Shown piece by piece: positions 47,964 through 57,532 of a stretch of DNA of 64,000 bases. Source of the DNA: Turnera subulata. Lineage: Eukaryota > Streptophyta > Magnoliopsida > Malpighiales > Passifloraceae. Numbering within the stretch: position 1 is the stretch's first letter; the number at the start of each line of letters is the position of its first letter. A program made the translations under genes and the position numbers. The stretch lies in the NCBI GenBank assembly GCA_028386065.3, contig JAKUCV010000901.1, positions 2,207-66,206 on the forward strand, in the 5' to 3' direction. The notes below the pieces were generated by a model. The model made no database searches and had not been told where the DNA came from. It saw only the letters and a program-made list of their open reading frames with translations.

Positions 47964-48945
47964 TAACTCGGGGATCAAGAAACATAGATTAAACATATAC
48001 GAGATTGACATATTCCATGTCTCGTGTTTGATCTAGATAATGGGACGAAGGGACGATGACATATTCCGAGGCATAGAGAATCAGTACTGATCTTGTCGTT
48101 CGGGTAGCAATGATGTGTTGCTAGACGCCGCTCTTTGCTTATAATTGTAAAATGAGAATTTTTACAATTATTGTCGGACGTTACAAGTGCCTACAGGGTC
48201 ACACACATAGAATCGTTGATTCGAGCAGATGGTTGAACCGTGGTTGGACCATGGTGGACCGGGCGTGGTTGGACCGTGGTTGGACCATGGTTGAACCAGG
48301 GCCAGTTTTGGGATCAATAATTCTGTGAATTATTGTTCAGACATGCTTGTTTGGTGGGTTGTGGTCTGATTGGGATTAGTGGGGGACAATGGTGGGTATC
48401 ATCATCATCATTGGTCCACCATTATGGGCATTAGTGTTTAAACTATTGTGCATTATGGATGATGGGGCTAAGGATTGTGATCTGGTCACATTCTCCTCTT
48501 CACTCACGTTTGGCTGCCTAGCTCATGTTTTTGTGCTAGAGTTTTCAGACTTCTTACTCCCTCTCTTCTTCTTCTTCTTTGTGAAAGAAAAGAAGAACAC
48601 CAAAACCATCACAAAACACCCTTGCTCCCGTTACTGCTGCTAGCACCCAGTCCGGGAGTGCTCGGAGTTGGTTTCGTGTGACGATACCAAGTTGATCACG
48701 GTTCGTGTGGATACCGTAGAGGAGCTAGGCTGTTGTCAAGCTCTCACTGATTCTACCCAGCTATTAGGTGAAAGATCCTAATCTTCCAGGTATGTAAGTT
48801 TTGTTATACGGTTTATGCATGCTTCACTTGGTTCTTGGTTAAGTTTCCGTATTTCCGCTGCTTGTTGTGCTTATTATATGAATGTCATATAGCTTAGGGA
48901 AACTTACAAAAGTATGTTGGAAAGGTCCCGTGTTGGTCTGTAGTG
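47964..48945 (+). mobile_element. Copia-type LTR fragment, plus strand, start lost in gap
   Basis: It matches, inverted, the region 61590-62480. Shared blocks are CTCGNGGATCAAGAAAC, ATACGAGATTGA, GGACGATGACAT, GACGCCGCTCTTTGCTTATA, TTCGAGCAG before GGTTGAACCGTGG, and GATACCNTAGAGG before a TTCCGCTGC motif. A run of GGTTGGACCATGG units occurs at 48229-48300. No coding sequence is seen, and the end is approximate. Confidence 0.55.
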
Positions 48946-49122
48946 ACAGTCAGAGGCTTAATGGTTAGCATTGTGGAACCTCAAATCTATTAAATCAGCA
49001 CATTAGATTCTAAAGTAATTTTTCTAGGTTTTCTTTTAGAAGTTTATTAAAGAGCTTTCACAAGAATAATGATCAGGCGTGTAAATTGAGTAATGATGTA
49101 TCTTAGTACCGAGTATAGAGTA
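48946..49122. other. No recognisable feature
   Basis: This is short AT-rich sequence between the LTR fragment and the Sirevirus-like element. I see nothing in it beyond the GTGCA target site at its right end. Confidence 0.5.
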
Positions 49123-49127
49123 GTGCA
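49123..49127. repeat. Target-site duplication GTGCA (left copy)
   Basis: GTGCA lies directly before the 5' LTR. The second copy is at 53877-53881, directly after the 3' LTR. The perfect 5-bp match shows a single intact insertion. Confidence 0.92.
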
Positions 49128-50548
49128 TGTTAGAACTCATGTCTCCTTGTTTCATTTCAGAGTTTTGATAATGACAAACCTTGGCTCAATTGATGACAAC
49201 CTTGAAGCAAAATGAAATGCTCAACCAAAGTGATCAAGAATTCAAGAGAAGATATGATCAAGAGTTGAAGTACAAGAAGAGCAAGAGAAGTTAGGACCCA
49301 TTTGTACAGGGTAAAACACTCAACTTCTCTTAGGCATTGGCTCAAAATAAAACAAGTTTTACTCATGCATTTCATAGCATCATTTCAATCACAAAGTTGT
49401 GTTTTTAGTCCAAAACATCGATGTTCTGAAAGCAAACATCGATGTTCTGTTTTTCAAGTTTTTCAAAATATTGGCAGTAGCTCTAAAACATCGATGTTGG
49501 ATTATAAAACATCGATGTTCTTGTGACCGTTGGTCAAAACATCGATGTTGTAATTAAAACATCGATGTTGTGATTTCTTCAAGGTTTCCCAAAATTTTGC
49601 CGAAGCCAAAAAACATCGATGTTGGAAAATTAAACATCGATGTTTCACAAAACATCGATGTTTCATTTTCAAACATCGATGTTCTGGCATAGACCCTTTT
49701 TCATCATATTTTTGCGAAGCCAAAAAACATCGATGTTGGTTTAGAGAACATCGATGTTGTAATGATAACATCGATGTTCCGCAGACAAACATCGATGTTC
49801 TACTAGCCGTTGGAGCAATAATTTAAAATTGCTGGCTAAAACATCGATGTTTAAAGTGAAAACATCGATGTTTTGCCGTTGTAGCAGACAACTTTTCAGC
49901 ACCCACTATGTTTTGTTTAAGGCTGTTTTTGGGTGGATTTAAAACGGCTCTATAACTTTTCAAAGCTATAAATTGAGCATTTTTAGCTGTGTTTCAAAGT
50001 GAATCAACTCTCTACTTACATGCATTCATCTCATACATTCAAATCAATCTTTGTTGAGCCAATATCCTATTGAGGATTTGAGAGTTGCCTTTTAGAGCTT
50101 CATTTGTACACTCACATCTGCTCTTTGAGAGAGACCTCTTGTTTGAGTGATTATTGTGTTGTTATACACCTTGAGGGAGGTTAGTTCCCTTGGTTAGATT
50201 CATAAGAAGAGGGGTATATCTTCTTGTGTGAGAAGTCTTGAAGTGAGGTATCTTCAAGCAAGAGAGCTGAAGTTCATGTGACTTGAACTTTCAGGGTTTA
50301 GGATTCTTGTGACTAGAATTCCTAGGTTGTAACGGTTTGTTAAGCACCCGTAAGCTTAACGTAGATAGTGAAATCTTCAAGTGAGACTTGAAGGGCTGGA
50401 TTAGCCACACTAGTAGAGTGTGTGTGAACCAGGATAAATCTCTTGTGTCCTTCATTCTTTTAATTCCGCACTTATTTCCTGCAAAGTTTTTAATTTTCGA
50501 TCATAAGCTATTCACCCCCCCTCTAGCTTAAGTCTATTGTTCCTAACA
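49128..50548 (+). repeat. 5' LTR of the Sirevirus-like element (1421 bp)
   Basis: It runs from TGTTAGAACTCATG to TTGTTCCTAACA. It carries a 16-copy palindrome array. The last roughly 380 bp look identical to the 3' LTR, while the array spacers and the 100-200 bp after the array differ clearly. There is also a length difference near 49210 (about 13 bp missing relative to the 3' LTR). Confidence 0.93.
49414..49872. promoter_or_regulatory. Array of 16 AACATCGATGTT palindromes in the 5' LTR
   Basis: The 12-mer starts at 49414, 49435, 49487, 49508, 49538, 49558, 49612, 49633, 49651, 49672, 49726, 49747, 49767, 49788, 49840 and 49861. Within groups the start-to-start steps are 21, 21, 20, 21, 21-18-21, 21-20-21 and 21 bp. 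All 16 copies are exact, while the spacers between them vary. The centre of each holds ATCGAT. A binding site for a symmetric protein dimer is a reasonable inference. Confidence 0.8.
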
Positions 50549-50550
50549 AT

Positions 50551-50563
50551 TGGTAGCGGAGCC
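50551..50563 (+). other. Primer-binding site of the Sirevirus-like element
   Basis: TGGTAGCGGAGCC lies 2 bp after the LTR end. It differs at two positions from TGGTATCAGAGCC, the usual plant complement to the initiator-Met tRNA 3' end. The same variant core occurs after the LTR at 34262 and, inverted, near 760-770. Confidence 0.8.
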
Positions 50564-50604
50564 TAACTCTCTGAAAGACTTAACAGTTTGAGAGGTAAAT
50601 TTCC

Positions 50605-51915
50605 ATGGCTTGTTCAAATGCTTTGTATGCAGGAATTATTGAAGGACAATCCACTACCCGTGCACCATTCTTTGACGGGACAAATTACGCATATTGGAAG
50701 GAAAGGATGAGAATCTTCATCCAAGCCAATAACTTTGCAGCTTGGCTAACGATAAAGAATGGCGTTCAAGTTCCGACAAGGACGAAAACGGGGTACAACG
50801 AAGATGACATCCAAAGAATTGAAAACCACTCCAAGGCAATACACATGCTCCAATGTGCAGTCAATCCGATAGACTATCAAATGATCTCGCACTGCGCAAC
50901 GGCCAAGGAGATGTGGGAAATGCTGGGAGTCATCTATGAGGAAACCGACAGCAAGCAAGATGAAACTGTCAACCTCTGTTGCATGGCAAATCAAGAATCT
51001 CCGGAAGAGGTAAGTACCTCCTATTCGAATGATGATTATACATTTGAAGAGCTGCAAGATGCATTTAGTGAATTGTATAGTAAATTCATTTCTGTTTCAA
51101 ATGTTAATAAGAACTTAAAGAAACAGAACAAGACCCTAGAAAATAATGTAGAATTATTGTCACATGATAAGGATGAGTTATTAAGTAAAATCGATAAGCT
51201 TGAAAAGGAAAAGCATGCTCTTAGTATGTCTTGCAATGAACTAAATGAGAAGATTTCTTCTAATGTATGTGCTTGTGTTGTATTGGGAAAAGAGAATGAA
51301 TCTCTTAAGCATCAAGTTGATGATTTGAAGAATACATTAGAGAAGTTTACTAATGGTAGAGATAGTCTTAATCTTCTTCTAGGACAACAAAGGAGTCCAA
51401 CACTAAAAGAAGGATTAGGTGCATCTAATATGTCAAATGATGTCAAACCTACTGTGTTAAATGCTAAGACACATAAACATAGTGTTTCATCTTCTACTCA
51501 TCATACTAGATCACATGTTCAAGATAGGAGATCACACACTCATCGTAGAAGGTTACATGCTCAAAATGCAAGTAGTGGAAAATCTCATTATGCTAAAATG
51601 TATGCCTACAATGATAGGAATGGAAAATCTCATCACACTAAACCTAGGACACACATAGCCCAACCTAGGGAAAACAGGGTTATACCTAGGAAAGACAAGT
51701 ATGATAGATTGCATGAACATAGGCAATATGGTACCTATAACCAACCTAGAAGAATGCACAATCCTAACGTTACTTGTCACTATTGTAATAGGATAGGTCA
51801 CATTGCCCCGGTATGTTTTACTAGGCATAGACATTGGGCACAAGATAAGGCTCATCACTATTATGTTCCTAACCATCAAGGACCCAAAAAGATTTGGGTA
51901 CCAAAATCCTTTTGA
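50605..51915 (+). CDS. gag: Gag-like protein of the Sirevirus-like element (436 residues)
   Basis: Gag forms the particle that packages element RNA in the cytoplasm. Residues 21-45 (PFFDGTNYAYWKERMRIF) and the part up to about 114 match the start of the copia gag domain (DUF4219/UBN2 type). Residues about 145-250 are heptad-rich and should form a coiled coil. GRDSLNLLLGQQR follows at 251-263, then a basic His/Arg-rich stretch (about 300-385). A zinc knuckle, CHYCNRIGHIAPVC, occupies 391-404. The end reads KKIWVPKSF. Compared with full Sirevirus gags, the middle (second half of UBN2 and the first zinc knuckle) appears to be missing between about 115 and 125. The ATG at 50605 is the first in frame after the primer-binding site. 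Confidence 0.88.
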   Translation: MACSNALYAGIIEGQSTTRAPFFDGTNYAYWKERMRIFIQANNFAAWLTIKNGVQVPTRTKTGYNEDDIQRIENHSKAIHMLQCAVNPIDYQMISHCATAKEMWEMLGVIYEETDSKQDETVNLCCMANQESPEEVSTSYSNDDYTFEELQDAFSELYSKFISVSNVNKNLKKQNKTLENNVELLSHDKDELLSKIDKLEKEKHALSMSCNELNEKISSNVCACVVLGKENESLKHQVDDLKNTLEKFTNGRDSLNLLLGQQRSPTLKEGLGASNMSNDVKPTVLNAKTHKHSVSSSTHHTRSHVQDRRSHTHRRRLHAQNASSGKSHYAKMYAYNDRNGKSHHTKPRTHIAQPRENRVIPRKDKYDRLHEHRQYGTYNQPRRMHNPNVTCHYCNRIGHIAPVCFTRHRHWAQDKAHHYYVPNHQGPKKIWVPKSF

Positions 51916-52095
51916 TTTGTTTTGCAGGTATGCTTGAAGGCATCAAGTGTACTTTGGTACCTTGATTGCGGATGCTCCAAGCAAATAACCAAAGAAGCAT
52001 CCAAGTTCTTAATCAATTCTTGTAGAAATGCAAGGATGAGTGTTGTTTTTGTAGGTACCCCTCATTTAGGCAAAAAGATAGGGGGAACAAAGGGA
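51916..52095 (+). pseudogene. Protease remnant in the gag frame after the stop
   Basis: Directly after the gag TGA the same frame stays open for 60 codons until TGA at 52096. It contains WYLDCGCSKQITKEASKF, which aligns with the start of copia proteases (WYLDSGCSRHMT type). The catalytic DSG reads DCG, so the active site is altered. Everything downstream of this protease start is gone. In Sirevirus relatives gag and pol can lie in one frame separated by a stop, and this arrangement is consistent with that. A TTTTGCAG sequence just after the stop could also be a splice acceptor. No function is likely. Confidence 0.75.
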
Positions 52096-52440
52096 TGATG
52101 AAGAACTTCAAAATTTGAGCAGAAGTCTCAATACATCGATGTTGAGTATCACAACATCGATGTTCAGCTAAGCTTTCTAACTTTCTTTATTTTGGCACAT
52201 ATAGAAGTGTATAGGTGTAGCTAATATGTTTCAAAAGCTCCACTTATTTCTTACATAAGCACTTCCCAACCTCTTCTCATTGCTATTTCTTTTTGCTAAT
52301 GCCAAAAGGGGGAAGATAGGAAGAAGTATATGCAACAAGATAGGGGGAATTATAGTTTGTAAAACATAGGGGGAATCATCTTTATGTTATAAACATTAGC
52401 ATATACTTCTAGTTGTTTGTCATTATCAAAAAGGGGGAAA
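52073..52440 (+). other. Non-coding tail with five purine tracts (multiple PPT)
   Basis: Purine runs built on AGGGGGAA occur at 52073-52095, 52303-52327, 52341-52350, 52366-52375 and 52428-52440. The last, AAAAAGGGGGAAA, is next to the 3' LTR and is the expected primer for plus-strand synthesis. Multiple purine tracts upstream of the 3' LTR are a known Sirevirus trait. The tail also holds two palindromes at 52132 and 52153. Confidence 0.78.
52132..52164. promoter_or_regulatory. Palindrome pair in the internal region
   Basis: TACATCGATGTT starts at 52132 and AACATCGATGTT at 52153. They are 21 bp apart, as in the LTR arrays, but lie outside the LTRs, between the gag remnant and the purine tracts. 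Confidence 0.75.
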
Positions 52441-52441
52441 T

Positions 52442-53876
52442 TGTTAGAACTCATGCCTCCTTGTTTCATTTCAGAGTTTTGATAATGACAAACCTTGGCT
52501 CAATTGATGACAACCTTGAAGCAAAAAGAAATCAAGCAAACAAGTGCTCAACCAAAGTGATCAAGAATTCAAGAGAAGATATGATCAAGAGTTGAAGTAC
52601 AAGAAGAGCAAGAGAAGTTAGGACCCATTTGTACAAGGTAAAACACTCAACTTCTCTTAGGCATTGGCTCAAAATAAAACAAGTTTTACTCATGCATTTC
52701 ATAGCATCATTTCAATCACAAAGTTGTGTTTTTAGTCCAAAACATCGATGTTCTGAAACCAAACATCGATGTTCTGTTTTTCAAAGATTTCCAAAATTTG
52801 GCAGTAGGAAAATAACATCGATGTTGGCATCCTAAACATCGATGTTCTTGTGACCGTTGGTCAAAACATCGATGTTTACAATCCAACATCGATGTTCATG
52901 AAAACTGTCTTTGAAACATAATTTTGCCGAAGCCAAAAAACATCGATGTTGGACAATTCAACATCGATGTTTCACAAAACATCGATGTTTCATTTTCCAA
53001 CATCGATGTTCTGGCATAGACCCTTTTCCATCATATTTTTGCGAAGCCAAAAAACATCGATGTTGAATTGAAGAACATCGATGTTGAGTATGGAAACATC
53101 GATGTTCTAAAATGCAACATCGATGTTCTACTAGCCGTTGGAACAATTATTTAAAAATGTTGGCTAAAACATCGATGTTTAGATGCAAAACATCGATGTT
53201 CTGCCGTTGTAGCAGACAACTTTTCAGCACCCACTATGTTTTGTTTAAGGCTGTTTTTGGGTGGATTTCAAACGACTCTATAACTTTTCAAAGCTATAAA
53301 TTGAGCATTTTTAGCTGTGTTTCAATGCTAATCAACTCTCTACATTCATGCTATTCATTCATACATACATTACAAATCCTAATTGAGCCAATACCCTTTG
53401 AGGATTGAGAGTTGCCTTTTAGAGCTTCACTTGTACACTCATACCTGCTCTTTGAGAGAGTCTTTTGTTCTGAGTGATTATTGTGTTGTTATACACACCT
53501 TGAGGGAGGTTAGTTCCCTTGGTTAGATTCACAAGAAGAGGGTATATCTTCTTGTGTGAGAAGTCTTGAAGTGAGGTATCTTCAAGCAAGAGAGCTGAAG
53601 TTCATGTGACTTGAACTTTCAGGGTTTAGGATTCTTGTGACTAGAATTCCTAGGTTGTAACGGTTTGTTAAGCACCCGTAAGCTTAACGTAGATAGTGAA
53701 ATCTTCAAGTGAGACTTGAAGGGCTGGATTAGCCACACTAGTAGAGTGTGTGTGAACCAGGATAAATCTCTTGTGTCCTTCATTCTTTTAATTCCGCACT
53801 TATTTCCTGCAAAGTTTTTAATTTTCGATCATAAGCTATTCACCCCCCCTCTAGCTTAAGTCTATTGTTCCTAACA
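52442..53876 (+). repeat. 3' LTR of the Sirevirus-like element (1435 bp)
   Basis: It runs from TGTTAGAACTCATGCC to TTGTTCCTAACA and is followed by GTGCA. It is nearly identical to the 5' LTR at the far start and over the last 380 bp, and diverged in the array spacers and just after them. Confidence 0.93.
52741..53200. promoter_or_regulatory. Array of 16 AACATCGATGTT palindromes in the 3' LTR
   Basis: Starts are 52741, 52762, 52814, 52835, 52865, 52885, 52939, 52960, 52978, 52999, 53053, 53074, 53095, 53116, 53168 and 53189. Within-group steps are 21, 21, 20, 21-18-21, 21-21-21 and 21 bp. All copies are exact. The grouping is the same as in the 5' LTR, although most spacers have different bases. 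Confidence 0.8.
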
Positions 53877-53881
53877 GTGCA

Positions 53882-55361
53882 CACATGGGTGCCATATATA
53901 TGAATATATATATAAAAACTTTTATCACATAGGCCGTATGGTTAACTTTATTTTTGGTTTCGATTACCAGACCATGGGGTGTACACCTGACTCTTCATTG
54001 ACCTTGGTTAATTGGTTTCTAAAATGGTTTTCATACGTCAACGAGGGCCTAGATCCTAATCCTTTTGTTGATATAATGTGTTGGATTAGGGGTTGTACCC
54101 AATGAACTTGAAGCAGTTAAACACATAACATGTATGAGCTTCATGTCATTCTTGTTGTGCATTGTATGTGATTGTATTTGGTACCAATATAGGATCAAAT
54201 GTTGGCAAGGCAAGACATGGCTTTTGATTTAGGGTGGTCTTAATAGTTCAGGTGAGGACATATAAACCTTTGTATTCTTTACTGCCTACAATATTCGGAA
54301 TAAAAAATGATCATGGAAATTGGCATGTGAATTCTTGTTGGTTGAATGCTGTTTGCATGTGTGTCTGTTGTGCTACTGCTTTGTTTGCTCGGTGTAATGC
54401 AATTATAATTTGCTGTGACTGAGATTATGTGCCGGTTTGCTTTCACATGCCTAAATTTCGCATGAGGAATTTGTTATACTATTATAACATGTTATTATGT
54501 TTTGGGATAGTGTGAGGTTGTGGGCCAAAGGCCTGTTTGATCATAACGTATGACACAACTCTTTAAGCATAATTGAGAATAACGAACTATAATAATTCTA
54601 CTGTGGGGCTGTTGACCGGTTGGTTCGAGCGGGAAGTGAAACCCCTCGGGATTTCATGCGGGATAGCATGGTGTATGCGGTTTAGCATATGGGTCTGTGA
54701 TGATCGGTTCTACCTCCCTCTTTCTATCTTCCCTTTTCTACCTCCCTCTTTCTCTCTGTCTATCTCTCTCTCTCACTGATTGTATTGGGCCTTGCTCTGG
54801 TTATATTGGGCTTATGCCCTGGTTGTCTCATGAGACGGGACCGAGCTCGACGTACACAGTAGAGGGTCCTAATAAAATATTCAATCCTAATAAAGATAAA
54901 GTACAACCATAATTAGAGGATTAAAGACAAGTGTTGGTTTGTAGTCTGATGATGAGTTTGTGTTCTGCATTGTGACCTGTTTGTGCACTTAGCTTGCTAC
55001 TGCCTGATATCGGTGTTATTGTGGTTGACTTGTATTGTATAAGTTGGTTTATTTGTTATGGTGAGACAGTGGTTGGTCTCACCCCTCACATCTTTCTTAG
55101 GTTACCTGATCATCGGTCAGGAGTGCATATCAGCGGGTGGCGGTGCTTTCCTCTCTTCGGGTCGGATCCATAGGATTGCATAACATCCATGTTTCTTATT
55201 TATTTGTCTTCCGCTGCATACTCGTTTATCATATAATTTGTTGTATAATTGTACATTGATCATGATGATTTTATCGTATCCCGGGTTAGATGGGCAATCT
55301 AGACATTTCACTTCTCATAATTAATTTAATTGACTATTTTGGGATACTGGCGTTTCAACAT
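53882..55361 (+). mobile_element. Gypsy-type LTR fragment, plus strand
   Basis: It is related to the minus-strand LTR at 55385-57532. Both have an AGGTGAGGNNATATAAACC block, then TACTGCCTACAATA, then GTGGGCCNNAGGCC. It also resembles 2491-4849 in the block with CTCACCCCTCAC, GGATCCATA and CTTCCGCTGC, and ends near GGCGTTTCAACA. A pyrimidine-rich run of CTACCTCCCTCTTTCT units lies at 54711-54778. No coding sequence is recognised. The start is lost at the Sirevirus insertion or earlier. Confidence 0.5.
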
Positions 55362-55384
55362 TATTCTTAGTTATGCTTAAACAG

Positions 55385-57532
55385 TTATGCATGCTATATG
55401 TTATGATTATCCAAGGTTGTGTGAGTTTAAAATCTTATTCCCAAGTTTGGGCCTCCAGCCCACAAATTACCACACGAACCTTAAAATCATATATCATATA
55501 AATTTAATCATAACAAAACGGATCATGCTCAACTGGCATATCATATCACACAGGCACACAATTCAGATAATCAGGCATACCACATCAAAGGTATCATTAT
55601 TAAGATACAAAGTGCAAATAAGAACATCAGGACACCAGGCATACATGCATACAACATTCAATGCCAAACAGGAATTACCACTTCATGTACGATGTGTAAT
55701 GACCGAGTATTGTAGGCAGTAACGCACACAAAGGTTTATATCCCCTCACCTGGGCCATAATAATTGCCTCGGAACTGAAGCTCGTTCCACGTCAACAGTC
55801 CTATATTTATAACAAAGTATAACCACACATAAGGTCCACTTAAAACTATGATGAATGGATGTAAAGATAATCTTTTGTTCTAAACCGTAACACCAGACCC
55901 ATTTTATAAGCCTAAATAAATGCAAACAAATATCCGAGCCTAAAGTCCTCATCAAAAATCCACTTTTAAACCCAATTATGTCATTGAACTTGAAGCCCAA
56001 TTCTTATGAATTTCAAATTAGCACATACAAGGCTTATAAAAAAATATCAAACCCAAATCCAATTTAATCCTTTGGACTAAACCCAATCCGTACCGATCGT
56101 TCATTTAACATAGCACATAGTATAAACATGTCATTACTAGGCCTGGGACCGACCCATCATAATTATCATACTAAATCAAACTCCCGAGTCCAGTCTTTCC
56201 ATCCTAATAGTTCTATTCGCGTCGGTGGAATTCCGGCCACGCATACTCACTCCCAGCACATGGTTTATCCACTAAGCCTCTTTAAATTTACATGTACATA
56301 TGCCCAATAGTTTCAATGAACCTTATACAAAACAAACCGAGACCAAAACCGGAAAAGTACTGTTTAATGTAGAGAAGATTCTGTCCCACCATTACAAAAC
56401 CCAAACTTCGGTGAAAATTCTCGAGCTCGTGAGGTTCCAGCCAACCTGGCCGGAAAACCACCAAGGCCCCAAAACAGAAAGCAACAAAACTGACATAGCC
56501 CCCAAACAAAAACCAAAACAACAATCAACTCAAAACCCAACACCACATATCACAATCGAATTGGAAAGGGCTTAAGATATTCAATCCTTACCAGAATAAT
56601 CACTGCCCAAAACCGGTCCTACCTGAACCTGCTGACAGTAGCAAACTGAGCTCATCCACTATCAGAATAGCTCGGGGATAGCCACACAAAATTCGGCAGC
56701 CACCAACCCGACCCGACCATACTAGCCGCCCACACGAACCCACCACCGATCCGCCACGACAACATAACCACACACACACGCCCCATCATGAACAACAACA
56801 ACGATCATCAACATCAGCACCAATGAGAGGAAGGAAGGAGTAAAGCAGAACATAGTGGAAGGCTTACCGCGGCAACGATGACCGAGCCCAGTTCCGAACC
56901 TGAGACGCTCGTGCAGACCGAGACTAGCCCACTTGTCCTCGATTAAGCACACCACAATGGCTCCCTCCTATACAGTGCAAGACAATGGCGGCGGTGTTAG
57001 ATTGGAGAAGAAGAACAAAGACGGTTGTTAGGGCTCGAAGGAAGAGAGAGATGATGAGTTCAATTGTTTGAGGTAGAGAGAAAGGAAAGAAAGGAGAGAG
57101 GTAGAGGAAAGAAAAATAAAAGAGGGAGAGATTTTGTGGGATTGAGCAGCTGTGACCATGATTTGAGGGAGAGAATTTCCAGTAGAAATCATGGGAAAGG
57201 AGATAATGCCGGGAGAGAAGAAAACAAAAAAGATAGAAAAGAGAGAAAAGAAAGAAGAGAGCTAGTGTTAGGTTTTGTTATTTTTTTTCCTTTAAATCTA
57301 AAACGAAGAAGTTTTAATAAAAACTACTATAAACTCCACGTTCTACACCAAATCATGTTTAATTCCAATGAAATCCGAAAAGAAGCAACAACAACTTAAA
57401 ATATAATATAATATTCCCAAAGAAAATAAATAATTTTCTTGACCAAAAGTCCAAAAATTCTTCGAGGATAAAATTGAAAATAAAATTTAAAATTTTTATA
57501 GAAATTAATTACCAAAAATTCAGGACGTTACA
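55385..57532 (-). mobile_element. Gypsy-type LTR, minus strand, truncated at its end
   Basis: On the minus strand it starts at 57532 with TGTAACGTCCTGAATTTTTG. It runs to about 55385, where the plus-strand relative abuts. The part at 57060-57260 is A/G-rich and gives a spurious open frame. The right edge cuts into a copia pol gene, so the element inserted there or a rearrangement joined them. No gag or pol of its own is present. Confidence 0.5.

Larger units (their letters stand above)
49128..53876 (+). mobile_element. Complete gag-only Sirevirus-like LTR retrotransposon, 4749 bp
   Basis: It has long LTRs (1421 and 1435 bp) with TGTT and AACA ends and a perfect GTGCA target duplication. A primer-binding site lies 2 bp after the 5' LTR. 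One gag frame is followed by several purine tracts before the 3' LTR. The gag type, with its long coiled coil, the repeated purine tracts and the palindromic LTR motifs are traits of the Sirevirus branch of Ty1/copia. No integrase, reverse transcriptase or RNase H is present. It is therefore a non-autonomous gag-bearing element of the kind called TR-GAG, dependent on enzymes made elsewhere. Confidence 0.92.

Noticed and set aside
47833..48036. Open frames crossing the N run
   Set aside because: Unknown bases are read as X. The frame is not evidence of coding except for the minus-strand integrase part outside the gap.
49414..49872. CRISPR-like array (short repeats with unique spacers of fixed length)
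   Set aside because: The repeats are perfect 12-bp palindromes with spacers of about 9 bp inside a plant LTR with target duplications. There are no cas genes, and the DNA is eukaryotic. It is an LTR regulatory array.
57064..57399. 111-codon Lys/Glu/Arg-rich frame
   Set aside because: It arises from an A/G-rich stretch of the minus-strand LTR, with no known domain and no gene context.
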